This document shows, in pieces, positions 1 through 7,428 of a DNA stretch of 64,000 nt. The position numbers and the translations under genes were made by a program. Each line of letters starts with the position of its first letter. Position 1 is the first letter of the stretch. The stretch lies in contig JBLIMR010000006.1 of NCBI GenBank assembly GCA_047638815.1, forward strand, positions 1 to 64,000, written 5' to 3'. The notes below the pieces were generated by a model. The model was not told the origin of the DNA. It saw only the letters and a program-made list of their open reading frames with translations, and made no database searches. This DNA is from JAJRRH01 sp047638815 (GTDB lineage Bacteria; Bacteroidota; Bacteroidia; Flavobacteriales_D; JABDKJ01).

Positions 1-216
1 CTTAACTCCAGCAAAATTATATTGAGGCATAGGGGTAGATATATCGTTTCCTGCAAGTTTAGAAAATTCAAGAAATTCTTCTGTAGCAATAATACAAACT
101 GTGTGCATGCCGGTATCAGTAGCATCGGTATTACAACATCCATCTCTAAAAAAACCAGTTAAAGGTTGGTTACTACATGTAATTAAAGCTTCTCCAAATA
201 TGTTCTTGTTTTCCAT
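1..216 (-). CDS. DUF2237 family protein (N-terminal part; runs off the left edge)
   Basis: Reading the minus strand from the ATG at 216-214 gives an open frame to the window edge, starting MENKNIFGEALITC and continuing through TGFFRDGCCNTD, HTVCIIATEEFLEFS and GNDISTPMPQYNFAG. This pattern (GFxRDGCC, HTVC, EFLxFSKxxGNDLSTP) is that of the small DUF2237/COG3651 proteins, which are about 120 residues long and of unknown biochemical role. Only the first 72 codons are in the window. The conserved cysteines are intact. Downstream context is outside the window; upstream lies the degraded repeat region. Confidence 0.85.
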   Translation of the reverse strand, partial: MENKNIFGEALITCSNQPLTGFFRDGCCNTDATDTGMHTVCIIATEEFLEFSKLAGNDISTPMPQYNFAGVK

Positions 217-356
217 TATTATTAAATTTTCTGTAATATCGGTATTTTAACCCATTCCGCCTTCCGGAACTAATACGCTTTGCTGTTGGGCAGGTTTTAA
301 ATTCTTTATCCCCGGGATTCGAATGCATCAATCTGCTGGCTGAATTTTGCAATCCG

Positions 357-653
357 AATCCCCAGCTCCCCATCATTTGCAATCCTGCGGAAACGTGTTA
401 TGAAACGTCATTCATAAGTATTACCTTCAAAAATCAAGCAGGGGGTAAAACATACAATAAAAAAAGAAGCTGTTTATAGCTAGTGTTTGGACGGAAACAC
501 CCCATAATTCAAAATTTTCTTTTTACGATAATTCATTTGCAAAAAAATATGTCTGTTTCCTTCCATACACTAATAACCATGACAGTGGTGGATTGGATAG
601 ATGTATTCACAAGACCCAATCATAAAGACGCTTTATTGAATCAGTAAAATATT
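357..653 (+). repeat. Direct repeat copy A, left flank of the NUDIX-helicase cassette
   Basis: Matches 4685-4981 base for base without indels at a constant offset of 4328, with about five substitutions over 297 bp (for example GCGGAAACG versus GCGGGAACG, and CCATACAC versus CCAGACAC). It contains a fragment of a transposase frame, MTVVDWIDVFTRPNHKDALL, followed by a stop; the third copy near 6.3 kb keeps this frame open further. I see no terminal inverted repeats or intact transposase at its edges. Confidence 0.9.
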
Positions 654-699
654 GCATTCAGAATAAACAATGGCACTAGCGCTTACATATGGAATGCCG

Positions 700-716
700 C
701 AGCATTGCAAATGCTG
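700..716. repeat. REP-like palindrome (CAGCATT-GCA-AATGCTG)
   Basis: Perfect 7-bp arms around a GCA loop. The same palindrome with 9-bp arms occurs at 6408-6428, at the equivalent place after the transposase scar. A different palindrome (CATAGCA/TGCTATG) occupies that place at 4982-5005. Palindromes beside RAYT-type transposase fragments are characteristic of REP elements; the link here is inferred. Confidence 0.6.
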
Positions 717-752
717 TGGGGCTGTAGTATAAAAAGTTCACGCAAATAATGG

Positions 753-779
753 CTAAAGATAATTTACAACTATCTTTAG
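753..779. promoter_or_regulatory. Dyad CTAAAGATA-N9-TATCTTTAG before the NUDIX gene; possible operator over a -7 box
   Basis: Perfect 9-bp inverted repeat with a 9-base spacer, ending 41 bases before the NUDIX ATG. The right arm contains TATCTTTA, one base from the Bacteroidota -7 consensus TAnnTTTG; no good -33 TTG is seen. It could be an operator overlapping the promoter or a simple RNA hairpin. There is no T-run after it, so a terminator is unlikely. Confidence 0.4.
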
Positions 780-820
780 GCTAAACATTTCCAACAAGTA
801 GAATAATACAGAAGTAAATA

Positions 821-1216
821 ATGAAAAAGATAGAAGTTGTTGCAGGAATAATATTTTTTCAAGATCAGATTCTATGTGTTCAAAGGCCAAAAAATAAACT
901 CCAATATATTTCTGAGAAATTTGAATTTCCTGGCGGGAAAATTGAAGATGGTGAAACTAAAAAGGAAGCTTTGCAACGAGAATTATTTGAAGAATTGAAT
1001 CTTACAACTAATATCAAATCCTTATACCATACGGTTGTTCATGAATATCCAGATTTTGAATTAACAATGCACAGTTTTATTTGTGAAGTTGAAACGAAAG
1101 AACTCATACTTCATGAACATATAGATCAAAAATGGTTAAAACTGAAGGAACTTGAAAAACTTGATTGGGCTGCGGCTGATATTCCAATAGTGGATAAATT
1201 AGTATCGCATGGATAA
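821..1216 (+). CDS. NUDIX hydrolase (MutT-like), first gene of the cassette
   Basis: 131 residues, the usual size of a single-domain MutT-type NUDIX pyrophosphohydrolase. The NUDIX box spans G39-L61: FPGG then E45, R53-E54 and E57-E58, the metal-binding glutamates. The usual final Gly of the box is Asn60, a tolerated change. Such enzymes hydrolyse nucleoside diphosphates linked to another moiety, such as oxidised or non-canonical NTPs; the substrate cannot be read here. The stop overlaps the helicase start by 8 bp, so the two proteins are translationally coupled and probably work together. QRPKNK near residue 21 resembles the nucleotide-sanitising subgroup. Confidence 0.93.
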   Translation: MKKIEVVAGIIFFQDQILCVQRPKNKLQYISEKFEFPGGKIEDGETKKEALQRELFEELNLTTNIKSLYHTVVHEYPDFELTMHSFICEVETKELILHEHIDQKWLKLKELEKLDWAAADIPIVDKLVSHG

Positions 1217-4200
1217 ACTAGCCCAAAGTTTCAATTACAGCTTGCAGACAGGTTTTATAGATAAAAGTATTTTATCAAATGTTAATTACCAGCCAGAGTT
1301 ACTTGTCAATCAAAAGAATCCTCCACTAAAGGTTCTTTCAACCATTATTCATGAGCTTGAAAATTGCAATCAGTTTTTTATATCTGTGGCATTTGTCACT
1401 ACGAGTGGAGTTGCTACAATAATTAACCAACTTAAAGAACTCGAAAACCAGGAAATAAATGGCGAAATTTTAGTCTCGCAATATTTAAACTTTACACAAC
1501 CTGAAGCACTAAAAAGATTATCCCAATTCAAAAATATAGACCTGAGAATTGCCACAACAGGTAATGCTCATGCAAAAGGGTATATCTTTAAAAACAAGGA
1601 ACATTATAATCTAATTGTTGGTAGTAGTAATTTAACAGCGCAGGCTTTGTCAACTAACAAAGAATGGAATATTAAAGTTTCTGCATTAGATGAAAGTGGT
1701 CTTGTTGAAAAGACACTCAATGAATTTCAATCTGATTTTGAAAAAGGAACCCCCGTAACGGCTGAATATATTTTGTCTTATGAAGAAGTATATAGGAAGC
1801 AATTTCTTTTGAATAAGAAAAACAAACTTGAAAACTTAATTGAACCCGAAACTCTTATAACTCCAAATTCAATGCAATTAGAGGCATTGAAGAACCTAAA
1901 ATATTTACGAGCAGAAAAAAAGAATAAAGCTTTAATAATTTCTGCAACTGGTACAGGGAAGACATATCTATCAGCATTCGATGCCAAAGTTTTTAACCCG
2001 AAAAAGCTATTGTTTGTAGTTCATAGATTAACGATTGCAAAAGACTCCTTAAACACTTTTCGAAGAGTTTTTGGTAAGGGTAAAACGATGGGTTTGTATT
2101 CTGGTGATAAAAGAGAACTAGATTGTGATTTCGTTTTCTCTACAATTCAGACTATTTCAAAGTCCTTACACCTTGAGAAATTTCAAAAAAATCATTTTGA
2201 TTACATAATTATTGATGAAACGCATAGGTCAGGTGCAGATTCATATTTACGATTAATACACCACTTTGAGCCTAAGTTTCTCTTAGGAATGACAGCTACT
2301 CCGGAGAGAACAGATGGGAATGACATATTTCAATTATTTGACCACAACATTGCTTATGAAATTAGATTAAACAGAGCAATGGAAGAGAATATGCTTAGTT
2401 CATTTCATTATTATGGAGTTACAGATTTATTAATTGACAAAACTGAGATTGATAATAAGTCTGATTTCAACCTATTAATTTCTAGTGAAAGAGTTAGCAG
2501 AATAATTGAGCAGGCAGACTTTTACGGAAGTGATAATGGTATAACTAGAGGCCTAATCTTTTGTTCAAGAAAGAATGAAGCAATTGAATTATCTGCTTTA
2601 TTTAATTTGAAAGGGTACAGAACTGTTGCTTTAACAGGTGATAGTTCAGAAGAAGAGAGAGCAAAGTCGATTGAGAAATTAGAATCGGATAATTTACTTG
2701 AAAAGCTAGATTACATTTTCACGGTTGATATTTTCAATGAAGGGATTGATATTCCAAAAATCAACCAGATTATTATGCTACGACCTACAGGATCAGCAAT
2801 TATTTTTATTCAGCAATTAGGAAGAGGATTAAGAAAAGCTGAAGGAAAAGGTTATTTGACTGTTATTGATTTCATCGGAAATTATGAAAATAATTACCTT
2901 ATTCCCATTGCGTTATATGGCGACACTTCTTATAACAAAGACTCTCTTCGAAAATTAATAACTGAAGGAAGCCGAATGATTCCTGGAGCATCAACGATTA
3001 ATTTTGACGAAATAACGAAAGAAAAAATATTCCAATCCATCGATTCTGCTAATATGCAGTTGTTTTCTGATTTAAAAAAGGACTACAATCTCTTAAAATT
3101 CAAGTTGGGAAGAATCCCCATGATGATGGATTTTATTGAACATGGTTCTAGGGATCCGTACTTATACGTGAACTATTCCAGTTCGTATTACAATTTCATG
3201 ATCAAAGTTGAGAAAGAACGCAACTCTGATTTATCCAAACAACAGGTTAAACTATTGGAACTATTTGGAAAAGAAATAAATAATTCTAAAAGGGTTGAGG
3301 AAAGTTTAATAATCAAATTATTAATTGAATCGGGTAAACTTTCCGTAAAGGATTTAAAAGAAAAAGTATTTAAAAAGTATAAGTATCCCCTCTCTGACGA
3401 AACCATCAAATCGTGTGTCCTCAATTTAAATTTTGAGTTTATTAGAGAAAAGAAAGGAGGTGAAATGCTTTCAGCAAAAGAGATTTATAATTTTGATGTT
3501 TTAAAAATAGAAAATGGAAAATTTGTCTTTTCAAGCCATTTTATTTCGTTCTTGAACCAAGATACTTTTAAAAAACATCTACTAGACTCCACTGAATATT
3601 CAATTCATGAATTCGATAAATTATATGAGCCCGAAAATTGGCAGAATGGCTTTGTGCTTTATAGAAAATATTCCCGTAAAGATGTTTTTAGAATATTGAA
3701 CGTATCAGTAAATCCTGTGCCGCAAAACGTTGGAGGCTACCTAGTTAGTCCTGATAATTCTCATTGCCCTATTTTTGTAAATTATCATAAAGAAGACCAC
3801 ATTTCTGAGTCAACTAAATATGAGGATGAATTTGCAAACAACAAAGAATTTGATTGGATGTCAAAGTCTAATCGAAAAATCAGAAGTAAAGATGTTCAAT
3901 CTATTTTAGGTCATAACGGGCCTATCCGTCTACCGTTATTTATCAAAAAAAATAATGATGAAGGAATGGACTTTTACTATATGGGAGAGGTAAGTCCAGA
4001 GCTGAATCAGGTTGAGCAAACCAAAATGAGCAATGACAATGGCAAACAAATTTCAGTTGTGAAAATTCGTTTCAATCTAGCAAATCCCGTAACCTCGACC
4101 ATATACAACTATTTAGAAGAGAACATAAAGGTTCATGATTCCAAGTCAGAAAAGAAGATCAAATTTGTTCCAATACAAGGAACTATGGATTTTGAGCGAA

Positions 4201-4673
4201 AATTAAGAAACCCTATCCCCCTTTATGATTTTTATGCTGCTGCTGGGTCGTTTAGTGAAATGCAATCAGAAAAGGATTTCACTTTAATTGAAGGTTCAGA
4301 AAATAGCAATCTAAACAACGATTATTTTGCGTGTAAAATAGTTGGTGAATCAATGAATCGTGTAATACCGAATGGTTCAATTTGCTTATTTAAAGCATAT
4401 AATGGAGGTAGTAGAAATGGAAAAATTGTTTTGGTTGAAAACATTGACCTTCAAGACCAAGATTTTAATTCCGCTTTTACAATCAAAACATATTCAAGTG
4501 AAAAAGCGATTTCCGTGGAAGGTTGGAAACACAAATCAATTGTACTACGACCAAATTCGTTTGATGATTCGTACAATAACATCATTATTAATGAAGAAAA
4601 TGGTGCAGAAATGAGAGTTGTGGGGGAGTTTGTTGAAATTTTGAAGGATTCTAAAAGCAATACCAGTTGGTAA
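1209..4673 (+). CDS. PLD-nuclease / SF2 helicase / DUF3427 / LexA-type peptidase fusion
   Basis: 1154 residues with four modules. Residues about 40-190 form a phospholipase-D-like nuclease fold with H121-x-K123 and GSSNLT (S140, N141), a single HKD motif. Residues 220-560 are an SF2 helicase: ATGTGKT (246-252), DETH (336-339), TATPERTDG (362-370) and QQLGRGLRK (535-543). Around 850-1000 lies a DUF3427-like region. Residues about 1010-1150 match an S24/LexA peptidase: GESMNRVIPNG with Ser1048, RNGKIVLVE, then TIK with Lys1093, a likely Ser-Lys dyad. No helix-turn-helix is seen before the peptidase. Helicases with PLD and DUF3427 domains are known in defence islands; a DNA-processing immune role is inference. 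The start ATG lies inside the NUDIX gene. Confidence 0.92.
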   Translation: MDKLAQSFNYSLQTGFIDKSILSNVNYQPELLVNQKNPPLKVLSTIIHELENCNQFFISVAFVTTSGVATIINQLKELENQEINGEILVSQYLNFTQPEALKRLSQFKNIDLRIATTGNAHAKGYIFKNKEHYNLIVGSSNLTAQALSTNKEWNIKVSALDESGLVEKTLNEFQSDFEKGTPVTAEYILSYEEVYRKQFLLNKKNKLENLIEPETLITPNSMQLEALKNLKYLRAEKKNKALIISATGTGKTYLSAFDAKVFNPKKLLFVVHRLTIAKDSLNTFRRVFGKGKTMGLYSGDKRELDCDFVFSTIQTISKSLHLEKFQKNHFDYIIIDETHRSGADSYLRLIHHFEPKFLLGMTATPERTDGNDIFQLFDHNIAYEIRLNRAMEENMLSSFHYYGVTDLLIDKTEIDNKSDFNLLISSERVSRIIEQADFYGSDNGITRGLIFCSRKNEAIELSALFNLKGYRTVALTGDSSEEERAKSIEKLESDNLLEKLDYIFTVDIFNEGIDIPKINQIIMLRPTGSAIIFIQQLGRGLRKAEGKGYLTVIDFIGNYENNYLIPIALYGDTSYNKDSLRKLITEGSRMIPGASTINFDEITKEKIFQSIDSANMQLFSDLKKDYNLLKFKLGRIPMMMDFIEHGSRDPYLYVNYSSSYYNFMIKVEKERNSDLSKQQVKLLELFGKEINNSKRVEESLIIKLLIESGKLSVKDLKEKVFKKYKYPLSDETIKSCVLNLNFEFIREKKGGEMLSAKEIYNFDVLKIENGKFVFSSHFISFLNQDTFKKHLLDSTEYSIHEFDKLYEPENWQNGFVLYRKYSRKDVFRILNVSVNPVPQNVGGYLVSPDNSHCPIFVNYHKEDHISESTKYEDEFANNKEFDWMSKSNRKIRSKDVQSILGHNGPIRLPLFIKKNNDEGMDFYYMGEVSPELNQVEQTKMSNDNGKQISVVKIRFNLANPVTSTIYNYLEENIKVHDSKSEKKIKFVPIQGTMDFERKLRNPIPLYDFYAAAGSFSEMQSEKDFTLIEGSENSNLNNDYFACKIVGESMNRVIPNGSICLFKAYNGGSRNGKIVLVENIDLQDQDFNSAFTIKTYSSEKAISVEGWKHKSIVLRPNSFDDSYNNIIINEENGAEMRVVGEFVEILKDSKSNTSW

Positions 4674-4684
4674 CAATGTTTAAT

Positions 4685-4981
4685 AATCCCCAGCTCCCCA
4701 TCATTTGCAATCCTGCGGGAACGTGTTATGAAACGTCATTCATAAATATTACCTTCAAAAATCAAGCAGGGGGTAAAACATACAATCAAAAAAGAAGCTG
4801 TTTATAGCTAGTGTTTGGACGGAAACACCCCATAATTCAAAATTTTCTTTTTACGATAATTCATTTGCAAAAAAATATGTCTGTTTCCTTCCAGACACTA
4901 ATAACCATGACAGTGGTGGATTGGATAGATGTATTCACAAGACCCAATCATAAAGACGCTTTATTGAATCATTAAAATATT
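4685..4981 (+). repeat. Direct repeat copy B, right flank of the NUDIX-helicase cassette
   Basis: Same 297 bp as copy A with about five substitutions. It starts 11 bases after the helicase stop, and its match to copy A stops exactly at the base before the palindrome at 4982. The high identity and lack of indels suggest recent duplication or ongoing gene conversion. Confidence 0.9.
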
Positions 4982-5005
4982 CATAGCACCCTGCGGGATG
5001 CTATG
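4982..5005. repeat. Palindrome at the right repeat boundary
   Basis: CATAGCACCC-TGC-GGG(A)TGCTATG, a 10-bp stem with one bulged A. It replaces the CAGCATT palindrome found after copies A and C, so the sequence switches element exactly where homology between A and B ends. Confidence 0.6.
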
Positions 5006-5070
5006 ACACCATACACGAAACGTTAGAAACAAGTCTACGGAGCTATTATTGTAATAGCCATATTTGATAA

Positions 5071-5110
5071 AATAAAGAGGCTGTCTCTTTTCGGAGACAG
5101 CCTCTTTATT
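5071..5110. terminator. Strong bidirectional terminator
   Basis: Perfect 17-bp stem (AATAAAGAGGCTGTCTC and its complement) around a TTTTCG loop. AT-rich ends give U-rich tails on both strands. It lies just downstream of the minus-strand ice-binding-type gene and also closes off the cassette on the plus strand. Confidence 0.9.
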
Positions 5111-5132
5111 ACTATAAACTTCTTCTAAATAT

Positions 5133-5939
5133 TTATGGCTGTGTAATAGTTGCCTTTTGCAAAACTACTGCTGTTTGAGCTAACATCCTACCATTTGAAG
5201 TTGCACCTGTCAGCATATTAATACCAGTTTTACCTAATATTATTCCTTCAAAATGACTTGATGTTCCCAAAGTAACAATACCAGCAACTTGCCAGAAGAT
5301 GTTCTCAGCTTTTGCACCACCGCTCAAGGTAATACTCACTCCTGAACTCATATCAAGAGTCTGTGCAACCTGAAATATCCAGATATCGTTAGGACCACCC
5401 GAAATAGTTATACCCGATGGGATAACTAATGGACTTGTCCAATTATATAGTCCAGGTGCAAGCGTAAAGCCTCCAATATTTCCTGCACCCAATTCCAGAT
5501 AATTAGGGTTACTACGTCCCGCGGCATCAATATATGCTGTGCCCATGTCTGCAACAGCTGTAGTTAATCTACTAGAATGATTTACGACACAAGGCAGTGG
5601 CCCGGCAGCATTGACTGAATATATTGTACCATCTACTTCTGTACATGTTACCAGAATTGCAGCTCCGGTAATTGGACTTGATCCAACATCTCCTTTAATA
5701 ACTGAAGGATAGACATCAGTAATGCCCGTTTGCGATAATATTGCAAACTCACCGGCAAGCCCTAGATTTACTGTTTCCAATGCCCCTCCAGTAGCTGCAG
5801 AATTTTTCAATGCCCCTTCAGTAGCCGCAGAATTTTCAATTGATAATTCTGAAGATAAGTCATCATTTTCCTTTTGACAACTTGATAATAATCCTACCGT
5901 AAGTATTAGGATGATAGGTACTATTTTTGATATATACAT
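5133..5939 (-). CDS. Ice-binding-type lipoprotein (DUF3494)
   Basis: 268 residues. A signal peptide ends in LLSSC (lipobox, Cys21), so the protein should be lipid-anchored. From about residue 55 to the end it matches DUF3494 ice-binding/antifreeze proteins: LGLAGEFAILSQTGITDV, GDVGSSP, APGLYNW, GGPNDIWIFQVA, ENIFWQVAG, LGTSSHFEGIILG, GRMLAQTAVVLQ. These fold as a beta-solenoid that binds ice or serves in adhesion. The linker carries a 10-residue direct duplication (NSAATEGALK / NSAATGGALE). A weak promoter (TATATTTA at 5986-5993 on the minus strand) lies upstream. It sits between repeat copies B and C, which fits acquisition by transfer, as is common for this family. Confidence 0.93.
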   Translation of the reverse strand: MYISKIVPIILILTVGLLSSCQKENDDLSSELSIENSAATEGALKNSAATGGALETVNLGLAGEFAILSQTGITDVYPSVIKGDVGSSPITGAAILVTCTEVDGTIYSVNAAGPLPCVVNHSSRLTTAVADMGTAYIDAAGRSNPNYLELGAGNIGGFTLAPGLYNWTSPLVIPSGITISGGPNDIWIFQVAQTLDMSSGVSITLSGGAKAENIFWQVAGIVTLGTSSHFEGIILGKTGINMLTGATSNGRMLAQTAVVLQKATITQP

Positions 5940-6224
5940 ATTTTTTATTTATTTAATGAAACTAAATTGTAATGAAATTAAGGGCTAAATATAACTCAAT
6001 TATCTAGAATAATTACAATACTCACACATTAATGAAGACTTCGATTCGAAATTTATTCATATTTGATATGATAATGAATAGAAAAGGTCTGTTTCTAACA
6101 ATGTATAAAAGCAATAACGGTTCTTGTGCAAACTTGAACCGTTTTTGCATTTAATTAATTATCTTACTAACCTAAATTTAGGTGCATTGAAAACCACTAT
6201 TGCTCTTATACTAACCGTGAAAAG
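5940..6224. other. Intergenic stretch with an orphan terminator
   Basis: Contains the upstream region of the ice-binding gene and a plus-strand terminator at 6116-6146. No gene longer than a few codons is convincing here. Confidence 0.5.
6116..6146 (+). terminator. Orphan rho-independent terminator
   Basis: Stem AACGGTTC / GAACCGTT around a 12-base loop, followed by TTTT. No plus-strand gene ends just upstream, so it either terminates a short untranslated transcript or is what remains of a lost gene. Confidence 0.65.
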
Positions 6225-6436
6225 TTTCTTTTTACGATAATTCATTTGCAAAAAAATATGTCTGTTTCCTTCCAGACACTAATAACCATGACAGTCGTAG
6301 ATTGGATAGATGTATTCATAAGACACAATCATAAAGACGCGGTTGTTGAATCATTAAAATATTGCATTGAGAATAAAGAATGACATTAGCGCTTATATAT
6401 GGAGTGTCGCAGCATTGCAAATGCTGCGGAGCTGTA
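6225..6436 (+). repeat. Repeat copy C, diverged third copy of the transposase-scar element
   Basis: Aligns with 516-726 (the 3' part of copy A plus its trailing palindrome) with scattered substitutions and one base more in the GCGGTTGTTG segment. It extends through the CAGCATT-GCA-AATGCTG palindrome (6408-6428). It is clearly older than the A/B pair. Confidence 0.85.
6288..6383 (+). pseudogene. Fragment of an IS200/RAYT-type Y1 transposase
   Basis: Reads MTVVDWIDVFIRHNHKDAVV then ESLKYCIENKE and a stop, 31 residues. This resembles the N-terminal part of Bacteroidota REP-associated tyrosine transposases, which typically read FVTMTVVDWIDVFTR..., followed by the HUH motif. Here the frame stops before the HUH histidines and the catalytic Tyr, so it cannot be active. 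Copies A and B carry the same segment with a 1-base deletion after KDA. Identification rests on remembered family sequence, not a search. Confidence 0.65.
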
Positions 6437-6542
6437 TGCACTTTTACAAAGCATAGCCCTATCTAGACTTCTGAACTTCTCAAAATTTCATTACCTTGTA
6501 AGAATCCAATAAAATCCTCAACAACTAAAGAAATAAATCAAC

Positions 6543-6992
6543 ATGAGAACCCTAGCAAACATAATCTGGCACATTCCTTTTTTAGGCTTTCTGAATGCTT
6601 TGTGTACTTTTTTAATTGGCTCATTATTGGTAATTACTATTATTGGAGCGCCCATCGGATTGGGATTAATTGAATACTCTAAATTTCTAATGACTCCTTT
6701 TTCGAGTGTAATGATTGACAAGAGAGATCTTAAGAAAGATCAAAATATATTATGGGCGTCTTATGGGCTATTAGTAAGAATTCTATACTTTCCTTTTGGG
6801 TTGGTTTTGGCAATTATCACGCTTTTTCAAATTGCTTGTTTGTTTGTCTCTATTGTTGGTATCCCGCTCGCATACATTCTGGCAAAATCATTAAGCACTT
6901 ACTTTAATCCTGTAAACAAAAAATCGGTAGATAGAGAAGTTGCAAATGAAATCCAAAGAAGAAAAGCCAGGGAGCATTTAGGAAAGCGTTAA
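6543..6992 (+). CDS. YccF domain inner-membrane protein
   Basis: 149 residues. The repeated pattern NIIWHIPFLGFLNAL ... GAPIGLGLIEYSKFLMTPF, then RILYFPFGLVLAIITLFQIACLFVSIVGIPLAYILAKSLSTYFNPVNK, is the YccF (DUF307) duplication, with four hydrophobic segments and a basic C-terminal tail (EIQRRKAREHLGKR). Function in the family is unknown. It stands alone, with the transposon relic upstream and a poorly filled gap downstream. Confidence 0.9.
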   Translation: MRTLANIIWHIPFLGFLNALCTFLIGSLLVITIIGAPIGLGLIEYSKFLMTPFSSVMIDKRDLKKDQNILWASYGLLVRILYFPFGLVLAIITLFQIACLFVSIVGIPLAYILAKSLSTYFNPVNKKSVDREVANEIQRRKAREHLGKR

Positions 6993-7428
6993 TAAGTCGT
7001 TTCCTTCAGAGATTCAATCCTTAATGTCATAACGGCTATCAAAAATGAACATCCCAACTATTAAAATTGCCTCTTAATCTACATTCCTACGCCAAAAACA
7101 TCATTGGGGAGTAAAAAATATTATCTTCAGTCCCACTAACCAAGTATGAGCGAAGATAAAAAACCTATAGAGGATGAGTTGCGAAGACTTACCCTAGAAC
7201 TGGAAGCCAAAAGTCAAGAGTTAGCGCTTGATGAATGGAGACGAAGAAGATCCTAGGCTTCGACAAATTGATCCATTGACATACAATCTCTATTCTTTTG
7301 GAAACGGTTCAATAGGAATCTCGAATTTCTCGAATTAACAAGGCCTGAAGGTCTTCAAGAATTTTGGATTCAGTGGAGACATGAATCGCGACAGGCTCAT
7401 TGTAAATAAAATCTTGAATACTCAAAAA
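6993..7428. other. Sparse intergenic region
   Basis: Besides the 36-codon frame at 7146-7256 I see no recognisable gene or strong hairpin between YccF and the HD hydrolase. Confidence 0.5.
7146..7256 (+). CDS. Possible small charged protein, 36 residues
   Basis: Frame MSEDKKPIEDELRRLTLELE followed by AKSQELALDEWRRRRS. It is strongly charged with a heptad-like spacing of Leu and would form one amphipathic helix. I recognise no family. Composition is protein-like (no rare-codon run, ends in an Arg cluster), but neither promoter nor RBS is clear. It could be real or chance. Confidence 0.35.
   Translation: MSEDKKPIEDELRRLTLELEAKSQELALDEWRRRRS

Larger units (their letters stand above)
217..820. 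other. Non-coding accessory stretch upstream of the NUDIX gene
   Basis: No intact gene is visible. The stretch holds direct repeat copy A (357-653), a transposase scar (MTVVDWIDVFTR... in the + frame from 580, then a frameshift and stop), a REP-like palindrome (700-716) and a dyad just before the NUDIX gene (753-779). The first 100 bases have no recognised content. Confidence 0.6.

Noticed and set aside
173..382. 69-residue minus-strand frame (MQMMGSWGFGLQ...)
   Set aside because: It overlaps the start of the DUF2237 gene on the same strand in another frame, runs across the repeat boundary and resembles no family I know.
821..4673. Assignment to a named defence system such as Mokosh type II
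   Set aside because: As I recall Mokosh II, the PLD domain is C-terminal and no NUDIX or LexA-type peptidase is present; domain order here differs, so no system name is given.
5016..5040. attC-like or integron-type site (AACGTTAG near 5020)
   Set aside because: No GTTRRRY core in matching orientation, no integrase and no second site of the pair.
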